Shown here one piece after another: positions 41,944 through 50,133 of a stretch of DNA of 61,188 nucleotides. Origin of the DNA: CAYQLT01 sp964418425. Its GTDB lineage: Bacteria; Bacillota; Limnochordia; Limnochordales; Geochordaceae. Positions within the stretch are counted from its first letter, which is position 1; each line of letters opens with the position of its first letter. The stretch is from the NCBI GenBank assembly GCA_964418425.1, contig CAYQLT010000016.1:1-61188 (forward strand). Reading direction: 5' to 3'. The notes below the pieces were generated by a model, which saw nothing but the letters and a program-made list of their open reading frames with translations, did not search any database and was not told where the DNA came from. Position numbers and translations under genes: made by a program.

Positions 41944-43205
41944 ACCCCCTTGCCGCCGGCGCGCGGAAAGTTGTGCCGCGAGAAGCGGCGGGCCAGAGCG
42001 TTCAGGGTGGCGCCGGTCGCGTAGGCCGCCAACGTCAGCAGCGCCAGCCGCCCGGCCCAGCCCAGGTGCCACAGCAAGGCCCTCGCTCCCGATGGAGACA
42101 CGACCCCGGGGGGTTCGGCGGCGGTCTGCACCCACGGGCTCGGCCCCAGGCGGATGAGCACCACCGTGGTGGCTGCCGCCAACAGGCCGTGGAGCAGACG
42201 GGCACGCAGGTAAGGCCCCATGCGAATCCCCGTGCCCTGGATCAGGGCTGCTACCTGGGCATGCACGGAAAGCCCGGACCATCCGATGATGAAGCTCGCC
42301 AGCGCCGCCCGCTCCACAAGGGATGCATCCCCCTGGGCGCTGGCCTGGGTTCCGTTGGTGATCTCCAAAAGCCCCCGCACGGCCGCCGATCCCAGCTCCG
42401 GTGAGATGCGGGTGGCGCGCAGCACGGTTTGGGCCCCTTGGGCCAGCAGGCGTACCAACCCGACGCGTTCCAGCACCTGAAGCAGCACGGAGAAGAGGAT
42501 GATGGTGCCTCCAATGAGGAGCATGCTGGCCATGGCGCTGCGGATGGCGTCTCCCATGACGGTGCCGAACGGGCGGCCATCCTCCCGGCGGGCCCGTGCC
42601 ATCGCCTCCAGCGCCCGTCGCCAGGTGGGGCCCCGGTTTGTGGCCGCCACAGCAGGGGTGGCAGGCGCCCGGGCGGCGTGAAAAGCGCCCATGATGCCCA
42701 CGGCCAGGGCGGCCAGGTAATGGGCGGCGCTGAGGGTGGCGCCGAGCTCCGGGACGTGAAAGAAGCCGGCCGCCACCACGCCCGCCATGAAGAGGGGATC
42801 CGCTGTGTTGGCCAGAGCCACGAGGCGTTCGCCTTCCACGGAGTTGATGAGGCGTTGCCGGCACAGGCGGGCGGTGATGAGCGCGCCGAGGGGATACCCC
42901 GAGACCAGCCCCATGGCCAACGCGAAGCCGCCGGCGCCGGGGATGTTAAAGAGGGGACGCATCAGGGGCTCGAACAGCACCGCCAGAAAGTGGATCACCC
43001 CGAAGGCCGCCAGGATCTCGGAGAGGGCGAAGAAGGGCATGAGGGCAGGCAGCACCGCATCCAGCCACAGCTTCAGCCCGAACAGGCTGGCCTGGAAAGC
43101 ATCCTCGGCGGCCACCACCACCGCGACGGCAAAGCCGACCAGCGCCAGGCCGATGGCATAGGTGAGGAGATTGGGGTTGAATCCCGCCGGGTGACGCCCC
43201 GCCAT
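41940..43205 (-). CDS. ylbJ: sporulation integral membrane protein YlbJ-type
   Basis: 421 residues, 8 or more membrane segments with two nucleoside-transporter 'gate' domains: LPALMPFFALSEILAAFG with GLVSGYPLGALITARL, and SMLLIGGTIILFSVLLQVLE with LEITNGTQASA then FIIGWSGLSVHAQV. In Bacillus YlbJ is made in the mother cell under sigma-E and is needed for heat-resistant spores. ATG 43205 has GGGGAGG upstream. Divergent from ylbN and flanked by coaD and ylbN homologues as in Bacillus. Confidence 0.92.
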   Translation of the reverse strand: MAGRHPAGFNPNLLTYAIGLALVGFAVAVVVAAEDAFQASLFGLKLWLDAVLPALMPFFALSEILAAFGVIHFLAVLFEPLMRPLFNIPGAGGFALAMGLVSGYPLGALITARLCRQRLINSVEGERLVALANTADPLFMAGVVAAGFFHVPELGATLSAAHYLAALAVGIMGAFHAARAPATPAVAATNRGPTWRRALEAMARARREDGRPFGTVMGDAIRSAMASMLLIGGTIILFSVLLQVLERVGLVRLLAQGAQTVLRATRISPELGSAAVRGLLEITNGTQASAQGDASLVERAALASFIIGWSGLSVHAQVAALIQGTGIRMGPYLRARLLHGLLAAATTVVLIRLGPSPWVQTAAEPPGVVSPSGARALLWHLGWAGRLALLTLAAYATGATLNALARRFSRHNFPRAGGKGV

Positions 43206-43234
43206 CGCCAGAACCTCCCCGGAGCGGTCCCCGG

Positions 43235-43242
43235 CATGTATA
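43235..43242 (-). promoter_or_regulatory. possible sigma-E -10 for ylbJ
   Basis: Minus strand TATACATG (43242-43235), six of eight matching CATACANT, 30 nt before the ylbJ ATG. The region 14 nt upstream (CTAGTTT) is a poor -35. Position and gene role fit; the motif alone is weak. Confidence 0.3.
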
Positions 43243-43333
43243 CGGGCATGGTCCCGAAACTAGGCTACCCGACGTGCCGGCCGGCGCAGACGGAACGTCT
43301 CGACGGCCGGCGTTTGGCCGTTCGACCCTTTCG

Positions 43334-43362
43334 TTGACGCTGGGGAAGGGGGCCACTATAAT
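43334..43362 (+). promoter_or_regulatory. strong sigma-A promoter for ylbN-rpmF
   Basis: -35 TTGACG (43334-43339), 17-nt spacer, -10 TATAAT (43357-43362): the best sigma-A match in the window. Predicted +1 is 43369, directly before GTG 43370. Confidence 0.85.
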
Positions 43363-43369
43363 GGGCGGG

Positions 43370-43927
43370 GTGGCGCCGCCCGTGCAGGTCAATGTCAGCA
43401 GCATCCGAGAGCAAAAGGGATCCTCGCTCCCCGTCCAGGGAGAGGTCGCCTGCCCCCCTCTGGAGGTGGAAGGCAGCACGGTGGAGCCTGCCGGGCCGGT
43501 TCACCTGCGGGGCATCGTGACCAATACGGGCAAGGGATATCTGGTTCAGGCTGACCTGGAGGCGGCCGTTCAGCTGGAGTGCACCCGCTGCCTGGAGGTT
43601 TTCACCTTTCGGCTGCGACGACGCATCCAGGAGATGTTTTACCCGGAGCGCCTGCGCGATCCCAAGCTGGAGGCGGAAGAGGTCGTCAACTATTACTCGC
43701 ACGACGTTCTAGACCTATCCGAGGTGATCCGGGAAAACCTGCAGCTGGCCCTGCCCATGAAGCGGGTCTGCCGCCCCCAGTGCCAGGGCCTGTGTCCGGT
43801 GTGCGGACACAACCTCAATCAGGGGGACTGCGGCTGCCCGCGCCAGCCGCGGGACGGACGCTGGGCGGTGCTGGGAGACCTGCTGAGTGGTTCGGTGCTC
43901 GGCGGAAACGGAGAAAGGAAGCGATAA
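43370..43927 (+). CDS. ylbN: DUF177 / YlbN (YceD) family protein
   Basis: 185 residues. Seen: VQVNVSSIREQKGSSL at the start, CTRCLEVFTF and, near the end, the cysteine cluster CRPQCQGLCPVCGHNLNQGDCGC expected of DUF177 proteins, which are linked with rRNA or large-subunit maturation and nearly always precede rpmF. The predicted transcript starts one base before GTG 43370, so the mRNA may be leaderless; GTG 43382 would leave a 13-nt leader without a ribosome site. rpmF follows after 3 nt. Confidence 0.9.
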   Translation: MAPPVQVNVSSIREQKGSSLPVQGEVACPPLEVEGSTVEPAGPVHLRGIVTNTGKGYLVQADLEAAVQLECTRCLEVFTFRLRRRIQEMFYPERLRDPKLEAEEVVNYYSHDVLDLSEVIRENLQLALPMKRVCRPQCQGLCPVCGHNLNQGDCGCPRQPRDGRWAVLGDLLSGSVLGGNGERKR

Positions 43928-43930
43928 CCT

Positions 43931-44116
43931 GTGGCCAACCCCAAGCGACGGTTCTCCAAGGCGCGAACTCGCACCCGCCGCTCCCACTGGCGCCTGAAGG
44001 CACCCAATTTGTCCAGGTGCCCGCGTTGCCAAAAGCCGCGCCTGCCCCATCAGGTCTGCCCGTCCTGTGGGACGTACCGGGATCGGCAGTACATCTCGGT
44101 CGCCCAGTCCAAATGA
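43931..44116 (+). CDS. rpmF: 50S ribosomal protein L32
   Basis: 61 residues. ANPKRRFSKARTRTRRSHWR is the standard start, followed by two CxxC pairs (CPRCQKPRLPHQVCPSC) binding zinc. GTG start 3 nt after ylbN. The 160 nt that follow hold no gene, only the hairpin next to fapR. Confidence 0.96.
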   Translation: MANPKRRFSKARTRTRRSHWRLKAPNLSRCPRCQKPRLPHQVCPSCGTYRDRQYISVAQSK

Positions 44117-44243
44117 GCTCGACCCGAGGATGGGGCTCACCGATCCGGCAGGGCGCATGCCAGGGAAAGCGGTGCGCGGACGGCCCGGGCGCCGGATGGG
44201 ACGGCGTGGGTGCGGCCCTGCGTGGCGTCGCCCGGCACGGGGC

Positions 44244-44264
44244 AAAAAGGCGCGACCTTTTTTT
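44244..44264 (+). promoter_or_regulatory. AAAAAGG/CCTTTTT palindrome at the fapR start, possible operator
   Basis: AAAAAGG (44244-44250), 5-nt centre CGCGA, CCTTTTTTT (44256-44264). A -10-like CATAAT follows at 44269-44274 just before ATG 44277. It could be a FapR operator (autoregulation) or a weak AT-rich hairpin; it does not match the Bacillus FapR box I remember. Confidence 0.35.
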
Positions 44265-44276
44265 GGGCCATAATTT

Positions 44277-44873
44277 ATGAGCAGGTCATCCTATCAGGTG
44301 ATCGACAGGCGATTGCAGCGCCTGCAGCAGTTGCTGCGGGAGGATCCGCTTTTGACCGACCGGGAGCTGGCGGGGCGGCTTGGAGTCAGCGTGCCGACGG
44401 TGCGCCTGGATCGCATCCGGCTGGGAATTCCCGAGCTTCGGGAGCGAACGCGGCGCCTCGCCCGGCAGGTGACAGGCCCCCGCTCCCTGTACGCCGAGGA
44501 GGTGGTCGGCCAGCTGTTGGAGCTTCAGCTGGGCAAAAGCGGCCTGTCCGTCCTGCAGACCGATGAGCGTATGGCCTTTTTTCGCACCGGCATCGTGCGC
44601 GGGCATTTCCTGTTCGCTCAGGCCAACTCCCTGGCCGTGGCGGTCATCGACGCGGACATGGCGGTGACGGGGTCGGCGCGGCTTCGCTTCCTGCGCCCGG
44701 TTCGGGTGGGGGAGACGGTACTGGCCAAGGCTCAGGTGGGCCGGCCGCGGCGGGGGATGTATCCGGTGAGCGTGGAAAGCGTCAGCGGCGGCCACGCCGT
44801 GCTGCGGGCGCTGTTCATGGTGGCGACCTCAGTACCGAAGGAGGGGCCGGCGGCTTCACCACCGGCCACGTAG
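44277..44873 (+). CDS. fapR: FapR: fatty acid and phospholipid synthesis repressor
   Basis: 198 residues. N-terminal helix-turn-helix (LTDRELAGRLGVSVPTVRLD, then GIPELRER) and C-terminal hot-dog domain that binds malonyl-CoA (DERMAFFRTGIVRGHFLFAQ, NSLAVAVIDADMAVTG, VRVGETVLAKA). Located directly before fabH, consistent with control of the fab operon. recG and plsX, its neighbours in Bacillus, are missing. ATG 44277 lacks a ribosome site and is only 2 nt after a -10-like element, so the true promoter or start may differ. Confidence 0.93.
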   Translation: MSRSSYQVIDRRLQRLQQLLREDPLLTDRELAGRLGVSVPTVRLDRIRLGIPELRERTRRLARQVTGPRSLYAEEVVGQLLELQLGKSGLSVLQTDERMAFFRTGIVRGHFLFAQANSLAVAVIDADMAVTGSARLRFLRPVRVGETVLAKAQVGRPRRGMYPVSVESVSGGHAVLRALFMVATSVPKEGPAASPPAT

Positions 44874-44934
44874 GTGAGGTAGCACGCCCTGGCGGGTTCT
44901 TTGCGGGCATGGGACCGAGAAAGGGGACCGGCAG

Positions 44935-45942
44935 ATGGAAGGCGACGGGCGCAGGGCCGTGGGGATATGGGGAACGGGCTCGGCGGTGCCGGCTCGGGTT
45001 CTCACCAACTTTGACCTGGAGAAGATGGTGGACACGTCGGACGAATGGATCCGCACACGAACCGGCATTCGGGAGCGGCGCATTTGCGACCCGCACATGA
45101 GCACGTCGGACCTGGCGGAGCAGGCAGCGCGCCGGGCCCTGGATATGGCGGGGCTTGAGCCTTCCCAGATCGGGCTCATCGTGGTGGCCACCGTCACCCC
45201 CGACATGGCCTTCCCGGCCACCGCCTGCTTGCTGCAGCACAGGCTCAACGCCCCGAAGACGGCCGCCTTCGACCTTTCGGCGGCCTGCTCCGGCTTCGTG
45301 TACGCCCTGGACGTGGCGGCCAGCGCGGTGGCCACAGGTCGTTGCGAGCACGCCCTGGTGGTGGGAGCCGAGTGCCTCAGTAAGATCACGGATTACACCG
45401 ACCGGGCCACCTGCGTGCTGTTCGGGGACGGGGCGGGTGCAGCGGTGCTGGGGCCTGTGCGGGGAGGCTACGGGATTTTGTCCACCTACCTGGGTGCCGA
45501 CGGGGCCTACGGTGATCTCTTGTACCTGCCGGCGGGCGGGTCAAAACTTCCCGCCTCCCAGGAGACGGTGGCGAAGCGCTTGCACTACCTGCGCATGGAG
45601 GGCAACGAGGTCTTCAAGCTGGCCGTGCGGGCCATGGGAGAATCGGCGGAAGCCGCCTTGAAACGGGCCGGGATGGGGATCGACGGGGTGCGCTGGTTCA
45701 TCCCCCACCAGGCCAACATCCGCATCATCGAGGCAGCCGCCCGACGCCTGGGGCTCGGCCCGGACCGGGTGGTCGTCAACATCGACCGCTACGGCAATAC
45801 CTCTTCCGCCTCCATCGGCATTGCCCTCGACGAGATCGTGCGCCGGGGCGACGTCCAGGAGGGGGATTCCATCCTCATGGTGGCCTTTGGCGGCGGGCTT
45901 ACCTGGGGAGCCGCGGTGGCTCGATGGGGAGGCCGGGTTTGA
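44935..45942 (+). CDS. fabH: 3-oxoacyl-ACP synthase III
   Basis: Starts fatty acid synthesis by condensing acyl-CoA with malonyl-ACP. 335 residues. The catalytic triad is complete: Cys in DLSAACSGFVYAL, His in PHQANIRIIEAAA, Asn in YGNTSSASI. TSDEWIRTRTGIRERR is typical. ATG 44935 has GAAAGGGG upstream. Stop overlaps fabD by 1 nt (TGATG). Confidence 0.97.
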   Translation: MEGDGRRAVGIWGTGSAVPARVLTNFDLEKMVDTSDEWIRTRTGIRERRICDPHMSTSDLAEQAARRALDMAGLEPSQIGLIVVATVTPDMAFPATACLLQHRLNAPKTAAFDLSAACSGFVYALDVAASAVATGRCEHALVVGAECLSKITDYTDRATCVLFGDGAGAAVLGPVRGGYGILSTYLGADGAYGDLLYLPAGGSKLPASQETVAKRLHYLRMEGNEVFKLAVRAMGESAEAALKRAGMGIDGVRWFIPHQANIRIIEAAARRLGLGPDRVVVNIDRYGNTSSASIGIALDEIVRRGDVQEGDSILMVAFGGGLTWGAAVARWGGRV

Positions 45943-46907
45943 TGGGAGCGCCGCGGTATGCCGTGCTGTTCCCCGGCCAGGGTTCGCAGGCGCCGGGAAT
46001 GGGGCTTGCTGTGGCCCGGCGGTTCGGTGAGTCGGCTGCCGTGCTGGAGGCGGCGGAGCGAGCCGTTCCGGGGCTTATGAGGCTTCTTGCCGAGGGACCC
46101 GAGGCCGAACTGGTGCGCACGTCCAACACCCAGCCGGCCTTGCTGGCGGCCTCGCTGGCGCTCTGGGCGGCATGGAGGCTGTACGCTCCGGCCCCGGCAT
46201 GCGCCGCCGGGCATTCGCTGGGCGAGTACAGCGCGCTGGCCGCCGCCGGGGCGCTGCCGGCAGAACAGGCCGTCTGGCTGGTTCGGGAGCGAGGACGCTG
46301 TATGGAGCAGGCCATGCCGGCCGGCCAGGGTGGCATGGGTGCCGTCATGGGACTGGAGGAGGGGGAAGTCACCCGCCTGTGCCAGGAGGTGGCCGACCAG
46401 CTCGGCGGCTCGGCCGCGGCCGTGGTGGCGGCCAACTTCAACGCTCCGGGCCAGGTGGTGGTGTCGGGGCTGGTGGCGGCCCTGCGGGAGGTGGAGGCCC
46501 GGGTTCGCCAGGCCGGGGGCCGCTACGTACCCCTTGCGGTGAGCGGGCCGTTTCACTCTCCCTGGATGGAGGAGGCAGCCCGGCAGTTTGCAGCTGCACT
46601 GGAACGCATCCCTTTCCTGCCTCCCGCCTTTCCCGTCTACTCCAACGTAACCGCCCGTCCCCACGAACCCTCAGCCGACTCCATCCGCCGGCACCTGCGG
46701 GCCCAGCTCACCTCGCCGGTGCGCTGGGCCGATGCCGTGCGGGCGATGGGCGAGGCGGGGGTCACCCATTTCGTGGAGCTCGGCCCGGGTAAAGTGCTCA
46801 GCGGCCTGGTGCGCCGGATTTTGCCACCAGCGGTGACGCTCAACGTGTCGGACCCCGATTCCCTGGAGGCCGCCCTTGCGCGGCTGCGGAAGGATGGGAT
46901 AGCATGA
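45942..46907 (+). CDS. fabD: malonyl-CoA:ACP transacylase
   Basis: 321 residues. LFPGQGSQAPGMG oxyanion loop, nucleophile GHSLGEYSAL, and the catalytic His in GPFHSPWM are present. ATG 45942 has GGGGAGG ten bases upstream. Supplies malonyl-ACP to FabH and FabF encoded on either side. Stop overlaps fabG (ATGA). Confidence 0.96.
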   Translation: MGAPRYAVLFPGQGSQAPGMGLAVARRFGESAAVLEAAERAVPGLMRLLAEGPEAELVRTSNTQPALLAASLALWAAWRLYAPAPACAAGHSLGEYSALAAAGALPAEQAVWLVRERGRCMEQAMPAGQGGMGAVMGLEEGEVTRLCQEVADQLGGSAAAVVAANFNAPGQVVVSGLVAALREVEARVRQAGGRYVPLAVSGPFHSPWMEEAARQFAAALERIPFLPPAFPVYSNVTARPHEPSADSIRRHLRAQLTSPVRWADAVRAMGEAGVTHFVELGPGKVLSGLVRRILPPAVTLNVSDPDSLEAALARLRKDGIA

Positions 46908-47650
46908 CGCTGTCTGACCGAGCGGCCCTGGTGACAGGAGGCAGCCGGGGGATCGGGTACGCCGTGGCGGCTCGGCTGGCTGCCCTCGGAGCGCGGGTCG
47001 CCCTGTGCGGTCGATCCCAGCAGACGGCCGAGGCTGCGGCGCAGGCCATCGCGCAAGCCACCGGCTCCCCGGTGGTGGGGCTCAGGGGGGACGTGACCTC
47101 CGCCGAGGACGCCGAGCGACTGGTTCGGCAGACGCTCGAGCGGTTCGGCAGGCTGGATATCCTGGTCAACAACGCCGGCGTAGTGCGGGACACCCTGCTG
47201 TTGCGCATGGCGGACGACGACTGGGAAAGCGTCCTGGCCACCAATCTCACCGGCGTCTACCGGATGAGCCGGGCCGCACTGCGCCCCATGCTCCGGCAGC
47301 GCTACGGCCGCATCATTAATGTGACCTCGGTCGCCGGGCTGGTCGGCAATCCGGGACAGACCAACTACGCCGCCTCCAAGGCGGGCGTCATCGGCTTCAC
47401 CAAGAGCCTCGCCCGGGAGGTGGCCGGCCGGCAGATCACCGTCAACGCGGTGGCGCCCGGCTTCATCGAAACCGATATGACGCAGACTTCGACCCCAAAA
47501 GAGCAGGCCTGGGCGGCCCAGATCCCCATGGGGCGCATGGGCCGGCCGGAAGAGGTCGCGTGGGCGGTTGCCTTCCTGGCCTCCGATGAGGCATCGTACA
47601 TTACCGGACACGTGCTTGTGGTCGACGGGGGGCTGACAATGGCGGGGTGA
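46904..47650 (+). CDS. fabG: 3-oxoacyl-ACP reductase
   Basis: Short-chain dehydrogenase, 248 residues. NADPH motif TGGSRGIGYAVA, NNAGVVRD, and the Ser-Tyr-Lys active site SVAGL...YAASKAG. The C-terminus ITGHVLVVDGGLTMAG is canonical. ATG overlaps the fabD stop. acpP begins 126 nt later. Confidence 0.97.
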   Translation: MTLSDRAALVTGGSRGIGYAVAARLAALGARVALCGRSQQTAEAAAQAIAQATGSPVVGLRGDVTSAEDAERLVRQTLERFGRLDILVNNAGVVRDTLLLRMADDDWESVLATNLTGVYRMSRAALRPMLRQRYGRIINVTSVAGLVGNPGQTNYAASKAGVIGFTKSLAREVAGRQITVNAVAPGFIETDMTQTSTPKEQAWAAQIPMGRMGRPEEVAWAVAFLASDEASYITGHVLVVDGGLTMAG

Positions 47651-47776
47651 AGCATGGCTTCGGTCATTCCCACGGAAACTCTGTGGGGTGATGCGCGGCA
47701 GACGGCCGCGACCGCCGGTCGGCCCACGCCAGGAAGGGCGCGGCGGCCATCTTCGACGGGAGAGGACGGGGCCGGT

Positions 47777-48010
47777 ATGGACGTGTTCGAGAAGGTGAAA
47801 TCCATCATCGTGGATCAGCTCGGGGTGGAGGAGAGCGAGGTGACGCCCGAGGCGTCCTTCGTGGACGACCTGGGCGCCGATTCCCTGGACATCGTGGAGC
47901 TTGTGATGGCCTTCGAGGAACAGTTCGGGCTGGAGATCCCGGACGAGGATGCTGAGAAGATCAGTACGGTTGCCGACGCGGTGCGCTACATCCAGTCCCG
48001 CACCGAGTAA
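47777..48010 (+). CDS. acpP: acyl carrier protein
   Basis: 77 residues, acidic, with Ser36 in LGADSLDIVELVMAFEEQF as the phosphopantetheine site. ATG 47777 has an AG-rich sequence upstream and gives the normal start; an in-frame ATG at 47654 would add 41 low-complexity residues and is unlikely. The 126 nt between fabG and acpP hold no other feature that I can see. Confidence 0.97.
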   Translation: MDVFEKVKSIIVDQLGVEESEVTPEASFVDDLGADSLDIVELVMAFEEQFGLEIPDEDAEKISTVADAVRYIQSRTE

Positions 48011-48052
48011 GGACACGCGACGTGCCACCGCCAGGGTGAGGGGGGCGGCCGT

Positions 48053-49309
48053 TTGAAGGACGGGCACAGACACCGGGTGGTCGTGACAGGGCTGGGGGTG
48101 ATTTCGCCCGTCGGCATCGGGTTGGAGCCGTTTTGGACCAATCTGGTGGAGGGGCATTCGGGCATCGGGCCCATCACCCATTTCGACGCCTCCCAACTGG
48201 ATTGCCGTTTCGCCGGCGAGGTGAAGGATTTCGACCCCACCCGGTACATGGAGCGCAAGGAGGCCCGCCACATGGATCGCTTTGCCCAGTTCGCGGTGGC
48301 GGCCTCCCTGATGGCGGTGGAAGACGCCGGTCTCTCCGGCAGCTTGCCCCTCGGCCCGAGGGCGGGCGTCATCATCGGCAGCGGGATCGGGGGCATGGCC
48401 ACCCTGGAGGAGCAGTCGCGCATCCTGCTGGAAAAAGGGCCGCGGCGCGTCAGCCCCTTTTTCGTGCCCATGATGATCCCCGACATGGCATCGGGCCTGG
48501 TCTCCATCCGTTTGGGTGCCGAAGGCCCCAACAGCTGCACCGTGTCGGCGTGCGCATCGGGAAGCCATTCCATCGGGGATGCGTTCCGGCTCATCCAGCG
48601 GGGAGATGCGGACCTCATGATCACGGGGGGCTCGGAGGCGGCCATCACCCCCCTCGCCATGGCCGCTTTCTGCTCCGCCCGTGCCCTGTCCACCCGCAAC
48701 GACGACCCCCCTGGTGCCAGCCGCCCCTTCGACCGGGACCGGGACGGATTTGTGATGGGCGAAGGGGCCGGGGTTTTAGTGCTGGAACGCCTTGACCTGG
48801 CCCTGCGGCGCGGCGCCCGCATCTATGCGGAGGTGGTGGGCTACGCATCCACGGGCGACGCCTACCACATCACCCAGCCCGCCCCCGAAGGGAGAGGAGC
48901 GGCCCGGGCCATGGAGCTGGCCTTGCAGGACGCCGGGCTTGAGGCCTCGGATGTGGACTACATCAACGCCCATGGAACGTCCACGGAGTACAACGACTGG
49001 TACGAGACCCTGGCCATCAAACGGGCCCTGGGGGAGCACGCTCACCGGGTTGCCATCAGCTCCACCAAGTCCATGACCGGACATCTCTTGGGGGCGGCGG
49101 GCGGGGTCGAGGCGGTCGCGACGGTCCTGGCTATCAGTAGGGGGATCATTCCCCCCACCATCAACCTGACCAACCCGGACCCCCGATGCGACCTGGACTA
49201 CGTACCCAACCGGGCGCGGCGACGGGAGGTTCGGGTGGCCATGTCCAACTCTTTCGGGTTCGGGGGGCACAACGCGGTTTTGGTCTTCCGGCGCTATGGA
49301 GGCACATGA
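48053..49309 (+). CDS. fabF: 3-oxoacyl-ACP synthase II
   Basis: Chain-elongating condensing enzyme, 418 residues. Catalytic Cys in VSACASGSHSIGDAF, His in INAHGTSTEYND and His in KSMTGHLLGAAGG. TTG 48053 lies after a G-rich ribosome site. Overlaps rnc by 14 nt. With fabH, fabD, fabG and acpP it forms a nearly full elongation set; enoyl reductase and dehydratase are not here. Confidence 0.97.
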   Translation: MKDGHRHRVVVTGLGVISPVGIGLEPFWTNLVEGHSGIGPITHFDASQLDCRFAGEVKDFDPTRYMERKEARHMDRFAQFAVAASLMAVEDAGLSGSLPLGPRAGVIIGSGIGGMATLEEQSRILLEKGPRRVSPFFVPMMIPDMASGLVSIRLGAEGPNSCTVSACASGSHSIGDAFRLIQRGDADLMITGGSEAAITPLAMAAFCSARALSTRNDDPPGASRPFDRDRDGFVMGEGAGVLVLERLDLALRRGARIYAEVVGYASTGDAYHITQPAPEGRGAARAMELALQDAGLEASDVDYINAHGTSTEYNDWYETLAIKRALGEHAHRVAISSTKSMTGHLLGAAGGVEAVATVLAISRGIIPPTINLTNPDPRCDLDYVPNRARRREVRVAMSNSFGFGGHNAVLVFRRYGGT

Positions 49310-50042
49310 TGGAGCCGATCCCTGGGTAACCGGGAGGGCCCTGGAGTACGCCTTTCAGCACCCGGACCTTTTGCGGCAGGCGCTGGTGCACCGTTCGTAT
49401 CTCTTCGACCATCCCCAGGCAGCGCCCGGACACAACGAGCGGCTGGAATTCTTGGGCGACGCGGTCGTGCAGCTGGCGGTCAGTCAGTGGCTGTTTGAGA
49501 GGTTCCCCGGCAGCCCGGAAGGCGAGCTGACCCGCCTGCGGGCGCAGCTGGTGAGCCGCACGAGCCTGGCGCAGATGGCTTGTGACCACGCGCTGGACCG
49601 GGCGTTGCGCCTTGGAAAGGCTGCGGAGGTCGAGGGTGCCCGCCACCACCAGCGGCTGCTGGCGGCCGCCTTCGAGGCGGTGGTGGGGGCCATCTTCCTG
49701 GACGGCGGGTGGGAGGCCGCGTGCCGGGCCGTGCGGCACTGCGTGGAGCTGCAGTTCCGCCGGTGGGATCCTTCCCGGGAGGCCAACCCCAAGGGTGCGC
49801 TGCAGGAATGGCTGGCCCGCCGCGGCCGGCCAGGCCCGGTCTACCAGCTTGTGGAGGTGGTGGGTGCGCCTCACCGGCGCCGGTTCACCGCCCAGGTTCT
49901 GGTAGAGGGGGTCGTGACGGGAGCGGGCCGGGGACGCAGCCGCAAGGAGGCGGAGCAGGAGGCCGCCAGGGTGGCTTTGGCCGCCCTCACCGGAGAGGTG
50001 CGCCCGCCGCGGGAAAAGGAGTTTCCTACGCGGGCGGAATAG
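49296..50042 (+). CDS. rnc: ribonuclease III
   Basis: Double-strand-specific RNase for rRNA and mRNA processing. 248 residues. Signature NERLEFLGDAVVQLAVS, second acidic site EAVVGAIFLDGGW, and C-terminal dsRBD (NPKGALQEWLARRGRPGPVY, SRKEAEQEAARVAL). ATG 49296 overlaps fabF. The 3' end contains a possible sigma-H promoter for spoVS. Confidence 0.96.
   Translation: MEAHDGADPWVTGRALEYAFQHPDLLRQALVHRSYLFDHPQAAPGHNERLEFLGDAVVQLAVSQWLFERFPGSPEGELTRLRAQLVSRTSLAQMACDHALDRALRLGKAAEVEGARHHQRLLAAAFEAVVGAIFLDGGWEAACRAVRHCVELQFRRWDPSREANPKGALQEWLARRGRPGPVYQLVEVVGAPHRRRFTAQVLVEGVVTGAGRGRSRKEAEQEAARVALAALTGEVRPPREKEFPTRAE
50015..50042 (+). promoter_or_regulatory. candidate sigma-H promoter for spoVS
   Basis: AAAGGAGTT (50015-50023) against RNAGGAWWW and GCGGAATAG (50034-50042) against RNNGAATWW, with a 10-nt spacer where 11-12 is usual. 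It lies inside the rnc 3' end. spoVS of Bacillus is sigma-H-dependent; the match is imperfect. Confidence 0.35.
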
Positions 50043-50133
50043 TAATACCACCGGAACATGGGAAGGTTCGGGAGCCATGGCCGATCACATGGGCGCAGGC
50101 GTCGGGCCCCAGCTTTGAAGGAGGCGCTCCGCC

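Noticed and set aside
44244..44266. Rho-independent terminator for rpmF
   Set aside because: The stem is AT-rich (AAAAAGG/CCTTTTT) with only two G-C pairs, too weak; it sits at the fapR start, so an operator is more plausible.
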